Positions 26,352 to 35,205 of a DNA stretch of 64,000 nt are shown here, one piece after another. The position numbers and the translations under genes were made by a program. The DNA is taken from the NCBI GenBank assembly GCA_038522945.1, contig JBCBJV010000001.1, positions 434,001 to 498,000 of the forward strand, read 5' to 3'. The DNA comes from MED-G105 sp038522945. GTDB lineage: Bacteria; Pseudomonadota; Alphaproteobacteria; Caulobacterales; Parvularculaceae. Within the stretch, counting starts at the first letter, position 1. The number at the start of each line of letters is the position of its first letter. The notes beneath the pieces were generated by a model. The model was not told the DNA's origin. It made no database searches and saw nothing but the letters and a program-made list of their open reading frames with translations.

Positions 26352-26822
26352 TTAGGCAAACTTGCCGAACAACCAGGTCAACCAGGCACGATAACCTTCC
26401 TGGTCGAATTCCGCGTCACAAGCGGCCATCACCACCGCGCGGGCTTCCTCTTCGGTCACATTGTCCGCAAGCAGCTTTGTCAGTTCACGGTTGATTTCAT
26501 CCTTGCGCGGGGTCCAGTCGGTGATCATTTCCTGAACCGCGGCTTCGAGCCCGCCAGCTGAGTTAATCGAATGGCTATTCAGATACCCACCCAGCATAGC
26601 GAAAACTGCCGGATAAGCTTTTTTCAGTTCTGCTTGGACGGTCTGGAATTCCCTCAGGGTTTCAGCGGCATGCTGACCCGGAGAAAGGTCAGCGCCGTCA
26701 CCGTGATCGAGGCCCGCCGGAGGGCTATCTTGCGTCAGGCGTCCGCGCTTCATTCCGTTCCAGATCGTCACGCCGATCAGGATAAAAATGCCCATGGCGA
26801 TAAGCTGCAAAAAGAAAAGCAT
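26352..26822 (-). CDS. Single-pass membrane protein of unknown function
   Basis: The chosen start (ATG at 26822) gives 156 residues: one membrane segment (MLFFLQLIAMGIFILIGVTI), then a soluble helical domain with YPAVFAMLGGYLNSHSI and WTPRKDEINRELTKLLADNV. A longer frame to 27023 adds residues that look non-coding. No family is recognised. Confidence 0.6.
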   Translation of the reverse strand: MLFFLQLIAMGIFILIGVTIWNGMKRGRLTQDSPPAGLDHGDGADLSPGQHAAETLREFQTVQAELKKAYPAVFAMLGGYLNSHSINSAGGLEAAVQEMITDWTPRKDEINRELTKLLADNVTEEEARAVVMAACDAEFDQEGYRAWLTWLFGKFA

Positions 26823-27052
26823 GACCGATTCAAAACCCTCTAGAAAACATTCGCGGCAAGCCGCCCTCTCCTCCTGCGGAAGATTTACGTTTTCGCCCGT
26901 AACACCATCAGCGTCCAGCCTACCGCAGGACCGTCGCCAATTCCTTACGCAAGTGCTGACAAGCAGATTACCCGGTGCCAATGCGCCATTACCGAAAGAC
27001 GGGCCCGCATATCGAGCCGTCATCGATCTCGACTAACGGCACGGGACGACCT

Positions 27053-27202
27053 TTATGCGCCGTTGCGGTCGTCCTCGCCGGCCCCTTTGGACCGCTTTCG
27101 ACCCTCAATCTTTGGCGCCTTGGAAAGGAGATGCCTGAAGATAAAGAGGATGAGGATCGTTCCGACGATTGGAAGCACCCAGAACATAAGAAAAGAATTC
27201 AT
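27053..27202 (-). CDS. 49-residue membrane protein downstream of mmsA
   Basis: An ATG at 27202 follows a GGAGGG ribosome binding site by five bases. It encodes MNSFLMFWVLPIVGTILILF, one membrane helix, and a basic then acidic tail (KIEGRKRSKGAGEDDRNGA). It starts 18 bp after the mmsA stop on the same strand. The good ribosome binding site and clean helix support a real micro-protein. The role is unknown. Confidence 0.6.
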   Translation of the reverse strand: MNSFLMFWVLPIVGTILILFIFRHLLSKAPKIEGRKRSKGAGEDDRNGA

Positions 27203-27220
27203 TGCAGCCCTCCAGTTGGC

Positions 27221-28717
27221 CTAGCCCATGGTTGGAATGACAAATTCCGATCCTTGTACGTCTTCTGGCCAACGTTGGGTGACCGTCTTGATCTTGGTCC
27301 AAAACCGCACGCCTTCCGGGCCGTGCTGATTGGTGTCGCCAAAGCCGGACCGCTTCCAGCCGCCAAAGGTGTGGTAAGCGACAGGCACAGGGATCGGCAC
27401 ATTAACGCCCACCATGCCGACATTGACCCGCTGGGCAAACTCACGGGCGGCCGCGCCGTTGCGGGTAAAGATCGCAACACCATTCCCGTACTGATGGTCT
27501 GAAGGCAATGCGACGGCTTCATCGAAATTTGTTGCCCGGACAATCTGAAGAACCGGCCCAAAGATTTCGTCCTGATAGGATGTGTGGTCGGGCTTGGCAT
27601 GGTCAAGCAATGTCCCACCCAAGAAGAAGCCACTCTCATATCCCTGGAGCGAAAATCCACGCCCATCGACAATGGCTTCCTGGCCCTCGTCAATCGCCAT
27701 CTGGATGTAATCGGCGACCCGGTCCCGGTGAGGCCCGGAGACCAGCGGCCCGAGGTCGGAGTCTTCTGAGAGCGACGGACCGATCTTGAGGCTCTCAACT
27801 TTCGGCTTGAGAATATCGATCAAACTCTCGGCCGTGCCCTCACCCACGGGGACAGCCACCGGCGTTGCCATACAGCGCTCGCCTGCGGAACCGTAGGCCG
27901 ATCCGATCAACTGGTTTGCGGCGTTTTCCATGTCCGCGTCCGGCAGGATAATCATGTGGTTCTTGGCCCCGCCAAAAGCCTGAACCCGCTTGCCGTTCGC
28001 CGCGCCGTTTTGATATATATACTGAGCAATATCCGATGAGCCGACAAAAGAAATTGCCTTAACGCGCGGGTCTTCGATCAGCGCATCAACGGATTCCTTG
28101 TCACCATTGACCACGTTTAAAACGCCTTCTGGCGCCCCCGCTTCCATCATCAATTCCGCAAGCCGCAGCGGGCAAGACGGATCTTTTTCCGACGGCTTGT
28201 TGATGAACGTGTTTCCGCAAGCGATCGCGACAGAGAACATCCACATGGGGATCATGGCGGGAAAATTGAACGGCGTGATGCCTGCGACAACGCCTAAGGG
28301 CTGGCGCATGGAATAGACGTCAATTCCGGGACCCGCCGCTTCAGTGTAATCACCCTTTTGCAAGTGCGGGATGCCGCATGCGAACTCAACGACTTCCAGA
28401 CCGCGCTGCACATCACCGCGCGCGTCTGGCAGAATTTTACCGTGCTCTGACGAAATCATTTTCGCCAGATTGTCCATGTCCTTTTCAACGAGATCCTTGA
28501 ATTTGAACATGACCCGCGCCCGGCGCTGGGGGTTCACCGTCGACCAGTCCGAAAACGCCGCTTGCGCCCTGTCAACGGCTGCGACCACTTCACCCGCGCT
28601 TGCAAGGGCAACTTCGCCTTGGACTTCCCCTGTCGTTGGATTGAAAATCTGGTGCGTGCGTCCGCTGGCACCAGCCACACTCTTTCCATCTACAAAATGG
28701 CCGTGCGTGTATCCCAT
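27221..28717 (-). CDS. mmsA: CoA-acylating methylmalonate-semialdehyde dehydrogenase
   Basis: The 498-residue aldehyde dehydrogenase has GVVAGITPFNFPAMIPMWMF, ISFVGSSDIAQYIYQ and the catalytic cysteine in AYGSAGERCMATPVA. These are typical of MmsA, which turns methylmalonate semialdehyde plus CoA into propionyl-CoA. The ATG at 28717 after GAGGAG was chosen over one 45 bases upstream. It completes the valine pathway whose earlier steps are encoded at 17.3-22.1 kb. Confidence 0.95.
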   Translation of the reverse strand: MGYTHGHFVDGKSVAGASGRTHQIFNPTTGEVQGEVALASAGEVVAAVDRAQAAFSDWSTVNPQRRARVMFKFKDLVEKDMDNLAKMISSEHGKILPDARGDVQRGLEVVEFACGIPHLQKGDYTEAAGPGIDVYSMRQPLGVVAGITPFNFPAMIPMWMFSVAIACGNTFINKPSEKDPSCPLRLAELMMEAGAPEGVLNVVNGDKESVDALIEDPRVKAISFVGSSDIAQYIYQNGAANGKRVQAFGGAKNHMIILPDADMENAANQLIGSAYGSAGERCMATPVAVPVGEGTAESLIDILKPKVESLKIGPSLSEDSDLGPLVSGPHRDRVADYIQMAIDEGQEAIVDGRGFSLQGYESGFFLGGTLLDHAKPDHTSYQDEIFGPVLQIVRATNFDEAVALPSDHQYGNGVAIFTRNGAAAREFAQRVNVGMVGVNVPIPVPVAYHTFGGWKRSGFGDTNQHGPEGVRFWTKIKTVTQRWPEDVQGSEFVIPTMG

Positions 28718-28973
28718 GGGTTCGTCTCCTCGCGTTTCTTGTCGCCGACCAGTGGCTGCCAACTGGCGGCTGTTTGCGCGAACCTAGGCTGACGTCCTGC
28801 ACGGGGCAAGGCGATAGGTGACGCGCCCATCTGCGCGGTTCGCTTGTCCTGCTCTACACGTTTCAGTGACCTGAACCCGGTTGTGACACAGGAACGCTTT
28901 GAGGAACTGTCACCGCTGGGATAACGTGCGTCCCGGGATGGCGGGCAGCACTTACGTGAGGAGAGACCACGTT

Positions 28974-29471
28974 ATGAGAAATTATACCACCATGGCCAAA
29001 TCCATTGCTGGCCAGTGTTGCGTGTCGCCCATCCGAGTAACGCGTATGGCATCGGCGGCATGCCTCGCCGCCATCGGTCTGTCAGCGTGCGCGACGGCGC
29101 CGTCGAACACGGTCAATGAAGTTGCTCTCGCCCGGCTGCAAACGCTGGAGGGAACGGGCGAGACGCGCACATGCCTGCCAAGCGGCACAAACAATCGTTT
29201 TGAGGCGGTCGACAATAATCGCGTGCTCGTGCGTACCGGCGTCAGCAATTACTACCTGTCACGCACTAGCGGTGACTGCAGCAAGGGCTCAAGGTTTGCA
29301 AACCGCTTCCAGTTCGTGGTCCGCGGCGGCAACATCTGCGCCAATCAAATTGTGAATATTGTCGACAATAATAGCGGCATCATTGTTGGCGCGTGCTCTC
29401 TGGGGCCATTTGAGCGGATGCGCCGCAAAAAAGCGGTGGCCGAGGACGAGGCAACTTCATTAGATGAGTGA
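28974..29471 (+). CDS. Small lipoprotein, DUF6491-like
   Basis: The 165-residue protein follows a GAGGAGAG ribosome binding site. A lipobox lies at CLAAIGLSACATAPS after an unusually long positively charged leader. The mature domain has TRTCLPSGTNNRFEAVDNNR, YYLSRTSGDCSKGSRFANR and later cysteines, a pattern like DUF6491. The family assignment is tentative. It is likely anchored in the periplasm or outer membrane. Confidence 0.7.
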   Translation: MRNYTTMAKSIAGQCCVSPIRVTRMASAACLAAIGLSACATAPSNTVNEVALARLQTLEGTGETRTCLPSGTNNRFEAVDNNRVLVRTGVSNYYLSRTSGDCSKGSRFANRFQFVVRGGNICANQIVNIVDNNSGIIVGACSLGPFERMRRKKAVAEDEATSLDE

Positions 29472-29519
29472 CGGGCGCGTAAGGCCCCGCCCCCTTTGTG
29501 CGTGCTTGATCGTCGCAAT

Positions 29520-30176
29520 TTAGCTTTTGACAATGCTGAGCCATGGCGTGGGTTTCGCGCTGCCGCGGTCCCCATTGCCGAGGTTGTCATCTGACGGATC
29601 CGCCTCATCGCTATCCGCCTGTTCAGCATGCGAGAAGTCAATGCGCCCACTGACGGCACCGAGTACGTGAGTGATCGTTGTGCCATCATCGGCCAGGGGT
29701 GCACACAAACACCGAAACAGCAGATTGCGACTATCGCAAAGTTTCAGGTTGTCTTCGCCGAGATGGGGGGCGCGACCAGAGACCGCTAGGTCAACGGTAT
29801 TCGTCGCCTTGTCCAAAAGCGACAATGTCCAATCATCCTGTCCTGATAAATAAACATCAGAGAGCTTTGCCAACTGGGAGCCGAGATAAATGAAGTAGGG
29901 AAAACCTACACTCTTTTCGATGTCCACGACAAAGATCCAGTTCCAGTCTTCCTGAAAATCATAAGCACGCAGATCATCCCAAGACGGAAAATGTCCGCGG
30001 GCCGTTTTTGCCCAAATGCCGAGCACCCGTTCGGTCAGACGCCGATCAACGGCTGTCGGTTTGACCACTGGCCCGCTTTCGCCGCCAAACAAGTCCGCAA
30101 CTTCGCTGATCATATCCCAAATCCCCACGGGCGACCTTTCCACGGGAGTTACCCGTGACAATTGCGTCCACACCAT
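29520..30176 (-). CDS. PAS-like (PAS_5-type) protein
   Basis: The 218-residue protein has WAKTARGHFPSWDDLRAYDF, WNWIFVVDIEKSVGFPYFIY, GSQLAKLSDVYLSGQDDW and LLFRCLCAPLADDG. That order of helix, strands and G-T-type motif resembles PAS_5 proteins common in alphaproteobacteria. The C-terminus is a variable acidic tail. It may be a small sensory or cell-cycle-associated protein. An alternative start is the ATG at 30113. Confidence 0.65.
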   Translation of the reverse strand: MVWTQLSRVTPVERSPVGIWDMISEVADLFGGESGPVVKPTAVDRRLTERVLGIWAKTARGHFPSWDDLRAYDFQEDWNWIFVVDIEKSVGFPYFIYLGSQLAKLSDVYLSGQDDWTLSLLDKATNTVDLAVSGRAPHLGEDNLKLCDSRNLLFRCLCAPLADDGTTITHVLGAVSGRIDFSHAEQADSDEADPSDDNLGNGDRGSAKPTPWLSIVKS

Positions 30177-30311
30177 GCAGACGCCATTCCCGCCCTTTCC
30201 TTTATGTAATGAAGATTAAGTAAGCCGGGTTCCCACCGGCTTAGAGAAAATGTGCGCTTCTGAACCATTTCATTCACCAGCTCTAAAGGTTAATATAGGC
30301 GGCATCAGTGT

Positions 30312-31040
30312 TCAGTTGACGGATGTTAGCTCTGCTAGCACCACATACCGCAAGGGCCCCGGGCGCAGCGCCGACAGGGGATAACAGGTCACGAGGGCAA
30401 GACGGGGCGTTGGTGCCTCGAATGAAAGCCCAGATGCAATTGCTTGAACGATCCGTGTTTCATTGACTTTAAAAGTAAACTCGCGCCCAGTGAGATCTTC
30501 CACCTTGATCAGGTCACCCCGCTCCAGGCGATCAAGCCCTGCAAAGTGAGTGTCACGGTGCGCCGTAATAATCGAAAGGCCAGGCTCTCCGATGGGCGGT
30601 CCGCCTTCCATCAATCCCGGGGCAAAGGCCATAGCTTCACCGCTTGTCCCTGCAAGGATGATCTGGGTCTTTTTGTTACCTGGAAGTGAGAGCCTTGCCA
30701 CTGGCGCGGTGTCCGCCCAGGGCCAGGGTTTGACTGGCGCACCAGATGCTTGCGCCTGATGCCACGCGCTAAGCAATAATCCGTCGGCAAGGACGGCTTT
30801 GGCGCGAATGAAGAGGCCGTCAGCCATCAGGACGCACGCTAAAACCGTACCCAGAATAAAAGCGATTCGCTTTGGGCCGGTTTGCTTTGGCCAGGTTTTC
30901 TTTGGAAGCGGCCGCTTTGAATTCGGCGCGCGGCTCAAAAAAATGGCGAGCCTGCGGGCAGACAGCCGCAAGCCCGCCGATGGCGTACAAATCCACTTAA
31001 AGGAAAGCCGTGGAGAAAGCCGGGGGGACAACCAGCTCAC
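30312..31040 (-). CDS. Class GN sortase
   Basis: The 242-residue protein (GTG start) has an N-terminal membrane segment (RIAFILGTVLACVLMADGL, residues 58-76). The sortase core contains catalytic His161 (IITAHRDTHF), Cys219 (LVTCYPLSALRPG) and Arg231 (GPLRYVVLAE). TCYP plus GPLRYVV is the signature of class GN sortases of marine proteobacteria. The start overlaps the stop of the target gene by four bases. It should cleave the LPQTA motif of that partner. The basic N-terminal extension of ~55 residues is longer than needed. Confidence 0.93.
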   Translation of the reverse strand: MSWLSPRLSPRLSFKWICTPSAGLRLSARRLAIFLSRAPNSKRPLPKKTWPKQTGPKRIAFILGTVLACVLMADGLFIRAKAVLADGLLLSAWHQAQASGAPVKPWPWADTAPVARLSLPGNKKTQIILAGTSGEAMAFAPGLMEGGPPIGEPGLSIITAHRDTHFAGLDRLERGDLIKVEDLTGREFTFKVNETRIVQAIASGLSFEAPTPRLALVTCYPLSALRPGPLRYVVLAELTSVN

Positions 31041-33454
31041 TTGTACGCCTTGCTCGACCGGTGCGAATTGTCAGCGGACAAAGCCGCGGACAATACCGCC
31101 AACGGGGAATTGACTTTCACACCGCGCAAGAAGGAAAACTTGCCAGAAAAGACAAGGACGATGATCAAGAGCATGAGCCCGGAGATCAGTTTGAGCTGCC
31201 ACAGAGCCGCGGTTTGCGGGAGCGGAATACCGGGGCCGGTAAATTTCATCTCGATACGGCCTTTTTCGCTCATGGATACCTCTTGGACTGCATCACTCTT
31301 GAGGGTCTCTACTTGTGCAAGCCGGGCATCAAGGGCGGCTTCATCCAGGTAGGAATGTTGGATCTCCTCACCAAAGACACTGGCAAAGTCCCACCCTGCA
31401 GGAAGGTTCAGCGGCACATTCCGGGTCGAAAGTGACGCATCAGAAGGCCGACTGGGGGTTGCGTCCACGGCGATGAGGCTCGTCAACCGACTCACAAGGC
31501 CATGGGCCAACGCCGTGGACAGGATCTCACGGTCAATCTCTCCGTCTGCTGAGTTGCGTCTGGCACGATCAAGCTCAAGCGATGCGATTTTACGCCGTGC
31601 CCAGATTTTCGAGACACCGGACCTGTCGCTCGCCTCCTCCAGCGATAATCGCACTTTCCAGGGTTGATCCCCAAACCGGCCTGCAAACTCAACCAGGTTC
31701 CCCGCCTGGGGCACTGTCTCGTCAATGCGTGCCGCGATGACCAATGGCTCGCCGGCATAGATGTCCGGCAGCGGCGAAGGCCAGCCCTCAACTTTGATGC
31801 CATCCGGCCAGGCGACCGATAGATCGGTGACGACCGGGCTTTCCAGCTTGTCGAAAAGCACCGTCATGCGCGCTTCCACCTGATCAACAGCGCCAATATG
31901 TGTGAACGTGCCCTGCCCGACTTCCGCAGCCCGTGACATAAAGAAAGAATTGGGCGCAGAGCCGATCCCCACGGTGAAGATGCGCGAGCGAGCGCGGTTC
32001 GCCGCAATTGTCTTGAAGAGCTGGGCTTCATTGCCAATCGCTCCGTCAGTCAGGAAGATCACCTGCCTGACAGTGCGGTCATCGGGAGACTGATCTTGCA
32101 GGGCAGCGTTCAGGGCAGAGAGCATCTCTGTCCCCCCTTGCGCCTCCAAGGCTTCCACATAGCGCGCCGCCACCGCGAGATTGGCCGGGGTCGCCATCAC
32201 AGCGTCGTCGAACAGCATGTCAAAGTCTGAGTTAAACTGGATGATGTTGAACCGGTCCGCCGGGGTCAGGCGTGTCAGAGCATGGAGGAGGCTCGCGCGC
32301 GCTTGGCGAATGGAGGTGCCCGCCATGGAACCGGAGGTATCAATGACGAAAATCGCCTCCCGCGCTAGTCGTGAAGCCTGTGTCTCCTTTAGGTGAGGCG
32401 GCATCACCATCGCGAGATAGTATGGCGTCCCGTCGATCATCTCAGTGAAGAGCCCGGCAGACGGCCCCACCCCTTTTGCAGGCCTCCAGGTCAACTCGAA
32501 ATCTTGATTGGCAGGAACGCTGCCTGTCGCCAGGGTCAGGGATGCAGTCTTTTTAATGTCACGATCAATAATGACTTGATGGACGCCGGTTGAAATCTCG
32601 CCGATTTCAAATCCAGGGTCTAGGTCCACCGATAGCTGAACCGGGTGGCGCGGCTCATGGTTGGCCGGGTTCAGGTATTCTGGCTCGATCCGCGCGCGAT
32701 CGGGGACCGGGTCGGAAAGCGCCCACCCGCCCTCATTTGAAGCAAGCTGAACCCTCTTTACGACCGGCGCCGGATTGTATCGGGGTGCGACCACCATGGG
32801 GAAACGCAGCGAAAACACGCCGTCACTGAGGCGTGCCGTTTCCTGGTATTCAATCTGTACAATGATCTCTTCACCAGGTCCGATATTGGCTATGGAGTTC
32901 GTGAAGATGTTTGGCCGCTCCTGTTCCAGGAGGGCTGTTTTCTTCCCTTCCGCCTTAGCCGCCTCGTATTGGCGTTTAGCCTTCTGGCGTTCTTCAATCT
33001 TGCCTTCAATAAAACGCTCACCGATTTGCATCTTGAGGGTATCAACGGCCCCACCGTCCGGGAGCGGAAAAACATAAATGCCTTCCACCCAGTGGGAAGA
33101 GGAATTGACAAATCGCTGGGTCACCCGGGTGCGCACAAATGGTCCGGACACGTTGATTTCAACATCACTGGCGATTGTCGGTGCCTGGACGAACTGACCC
33201 GGTTCGTCTGTTTCGACCAACAGGCTGCCGCTCATGGCCTCATTGGGATGGGTCAGCCGAAGCTTACTCGCCAAAGCAGGCGCAAGGCTCATGGCAAGAA
33301 CGAAAACTACCGCCAGGACGAGACGGTCGACTTGTTGTGACAAGCGTCCCGATGAAAAATGCTGGCGGTAGAGGGACGGACGCGAAAAGGAATGGCGAGA
33401 AGAGACGCCAAGCACCCTTTCTTTTTGACCTGACAAGACAGATAGGGGGACCAT
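31037..33454 (-). CDS. Sortase target protein with VIT and VWA domains
   Basis: The 805-residue protein matches the marine proteobacterial sortase target family. A signal segment lies at residues 46-63 (LVLAVVFVLAMSLAPALA), then a VIT domain (VSGPFVRTRVTQRFVN, WVEGIYVFPLPDGGAVD) and a VWA domain with the MIDAS motif VIDTSGSMAG. The C-terminal sorting signal has LPQTA at residue 745, a membrane helix, Arg residues and an unusual extra ~28-residue tail. The ATG at 33454 follows AAGGAG. Upstream in-frame codons were discarded. It should be anchored or processed by the adjoining class GN sortase. Confidence 0.93.
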   Translation of the reverse strand: MVPLSVLSGQKERVLGVSSRHSFSRPSLYRQHFSSGRLSQQVDRLVLAVVFVLAMSLAPALASKLRLTHPNEAMSGSLLVETDEPGQFVQAPTIASDVEINVSGPFVRTRVTQRFVNSSSHWVEGIYVFPLPDGGAVDTLKMQIGERFIEGKIEERQKAKRQYEAAKAEGKKTALLEQERPNIFTNSIANIGPGEEIIVQIEYQETARLSDGVFSLRFPMVVAPRYNPAPVVKRVQLASNEGGWALSDPVPDRARIEPEYLNPANHEPRHPVQLSVDLDPGFEIGEISTGVHQVIIDRDIKKTASLTLATGSVPANQDFELTWRPAKGVGPSAGLFTEMIDGTPYYLAMVMPPHLKETQASRLAREAIFVIDTSGSMAGTSIRQARASLLHALTRLTPADRFNIIQFNSDFDMLFDDAVMATPANLAVAARYVEALEAQGGTEMLSALNAALQDQSPDDRTVRQVIFLTDGAIGNEAQLFKTIAANRARSRIFTVGIGSAPNSFFMSRAAEVGQGTFTHIGAVDQVEARMTVLFDKLESPVVTDLSVAWPDGIKVEGWPSPLPDIYAGEPLVIAARIDETVPQAGNLVEFAGRFGDQPWKVRLSLEEASDRSGVSKIWARRKIASLELDRARRNSADGEIDREILSTALAHGLVSRLTSLIAVDATPSRPSDASLSTRNVPLNLPAGWDFASVFGEEIQHSYLDEAALDARLAQVETLKSDAVQEVSMSEKGRIEMKFTGPGIPLPQTAALWQLKLISGLMLLIIVLVFSGKFSFLRGVKVNSPLAVLSAALSADNSHRSSKAYK

Positions 33455-33941
33455 GGCAGAACTCCTTACACTTTGCGCCACATCGACTTTTCGATCCAGC
33501 GCCAATGGGAAGCTGCCGTCTCGCTCACGGCAGCTGACATCGACGTGATCGCGCGGCAATGGGGCATGAGATGCGCGCACCCGTGGCCTTAAGAAGAAAC
33601 ATTCCGTCAAAACATTGGCAGCTAGCGGATTACCGCCACGAAGAAAGCGCAAAGCCGCCGGGGATGGCGTCCAGATCGAGAGAGGTCGAAGACGCGTTCG
33701 CGGTCCTAAAGTCCAGGATTTGGCGGCCACCTACCCGGCAGGCGCTGTCGCGGCTCGAATTCACCGACCTACCTCCTCATGTGAGAGAGCTCTGTCCATC
33801 GCGCTCAAGCCTTAATCGCGGCGATTTGGCGGAAACAGTCGACGGGAAGCGGAACGCGCCTTATACAGGCGGCTTATCTTCAAACCCGCGGCGCGTTTCC
33901 AACGTAATAGCCCGCAACAAGTAACCCATGAGGACGACAGC
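33455..33941. other. 487-bp gap between divergent genes
   Basis: I see no supported gene here. A plus-strand frame at 33559-33924 has no recognisable domain, ribosome binding site or hydrophobic segment. The gap should hold promoters for the sortase-target operon and for the micro-protein/antiporter side. Confidence 0.4.
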
Positions 33942-34022
33942 ATGGCAGCCATTTACATGATCGGCGCTTTCATTCTTTTTTTCGCCGCCCTTAATCTGAT
34001 CGAAAAAGGCAGCATCGACTAG
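33942..34022 (+). CDS. 26-residue membrane micro-protein
   Basis: ATG at 33942, with GAGG ten bases upstream, encodes MAAIYMIGAFILFFAALNLI then EKGSID: one membrane helix ending in a short charged tail. I recall similar micro-proteins with an EKG/EFGR-x-D tail in alphaproteobacteria, but I could not verify this by search. The function is unknown. It precedes the antiporter by ~155 bp. Confidence 0.55.
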   Translation: MAAIYMIGAFILFFAALNLIEKGSID

Positions 34023-34178
34023 CAATCGTCTGGCGGTTTGAACTGTGTCGATGCGGGGCGTTTGATCACCCCCGGCCATTTGATGCATCGCCGAAGTAAT
34101 CGTTTGCCCCTTCATGAGGCAGAGAAACTCATTTAAAGGGCAATTGCCGGCCGAGGCTGGCGGCGAAGGGGTAACTTC

Positions 34179-35141
34179 ATGGTCGGTCTTGTTGCCGGTG
34201 TTCTTGTCGGTTTGACCCTCCTGCTGGTGGCAGGGGACATGCTGGTGCGAGGGGCCGTTGGTCTCGCAACCGCCTTGAAAATCCCGGCCCTTCTCGTTGG
34301 CTTGACCATTGTCGCCTTCGGCACCTCGGCGCCCGAACTGGTAGTCTCCATTCAGTCGGTTCTCAACGGGAATCCCGGGATCGCCATCGGCAATATCATC
34401 GGCTCGAATATTGCCAATATCCTGCTGGTCTTGGGCTTGCCGGCAATCGTCTACCCCATCGCGACACATGTGGCAGGCTTGCGCCGCCATGTTGTCATCA
34501 TGCTGGTGGCAACAACGGTCTTTATGGCGTTCGCCTACGTCAACGGGGCCATCGACCGGACAGCGGGCGTTTCGCTGTTTGCGGGTATTCTCGCGTTCAT
34601 CACCTATATGGCTTTCCGGGCCGCCGCTGCCCAGGGCGATGACCCTGTCCTTGATGACGTCGCTGAATATACCGAAGGGGTCGATGGCTTTAGCATGAAG
34701 CTCACCGCCTTTTTGATTGCCGGCCTGATCGGCTTACCTTTCGGTGCGCATCTCCTGGTAGAAAACGGGGCACAGCTGGCGTCCATGTGGGGCGTGCGGG
34801 ACGAAGTGATTGGTCTGACGATTGTTGCCTTTGGAACATCCCTGCCGGAGCTTGCGACGGTTATCGCTGCGGCCCTTCAGAAAAAATCTGACGTCGCCAT
34901 CGGCAATATCATCGGCTCAAACATCTTCAATATTTTGGCCGTCGGCGGGGTTACTGGCCTTGTGGGCACAGCCCCTTTCGATCAGGCATCGTTGCAATTG
35001 GATATCCCTGTGATGGCAGCGGCGTCAGTGATCGTCGCCTTCTTCGTCTTTACCCGGCGCGACATCGGCCGCATACCGGGTGCCCTCATGTTTGCGGGCT
35101 ACCTTGCATTTGTGGCTTTGCTCGCGTCAAAGGCCCTTTGA
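34179..35141 (+). CDS. Calcium/sodium antiporter (CaCA family, YrbG-like)
   Basis: The 320-residue protein has ten or so membrane segments and the two inverted alpha-repeats of the exchanger family. The first is IVAFGTSAPELVVSI with GNIIGSNIANILLVLG, the second IVAFGTSLPELATVI with GNIIGSNIFNILAVGG. The paired glutamates in GTSxPEL are the cation ligands. It should exchange Na+ or H+ for Ca2+ across the inner membrane. Confidence 0.95.
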   Translation: MVGLVAGVLVGLTLLLVAGDMLVRGAVGLATALKIPALLVGLTIVAFGTSAPELVVSIQSVLNGNPGIAIGNIIGSNIANILLVLGLPAIVYPIATHVAGLRRHVVIMLVATTVFMAFAYVNGAIDRTAGVSLFAGILAFITYMAFRAAAAQGDDPVLDDVAEYTEGVDGFSMKLTAFLIAGLIGLPFGAHLLVENGAQLASMWGVRDEVIGLTIVAFGTSLPELATVIAAALQKKSDVAIGNIIGSNIFNILAVGGVTGLVGTAPFDQASLQLDIPVMAAASVIVAFFVFTRRDIGRIPGALMFAGYLAFVALLASKAL

Positions 35142-35205
35142 GCTCTGTAATACCTTTAGCTGCCCACCCCGCTGCCCCATTTGGGGGCACCAATACGTAG
35201 TATCC

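Noticed and set aside
33559..33924. 121-codon plus-strand frame in the 33.5-33.9 kb gap
   Set aside because: No ribosome binding site, no domain, no hydrophobic pattern.
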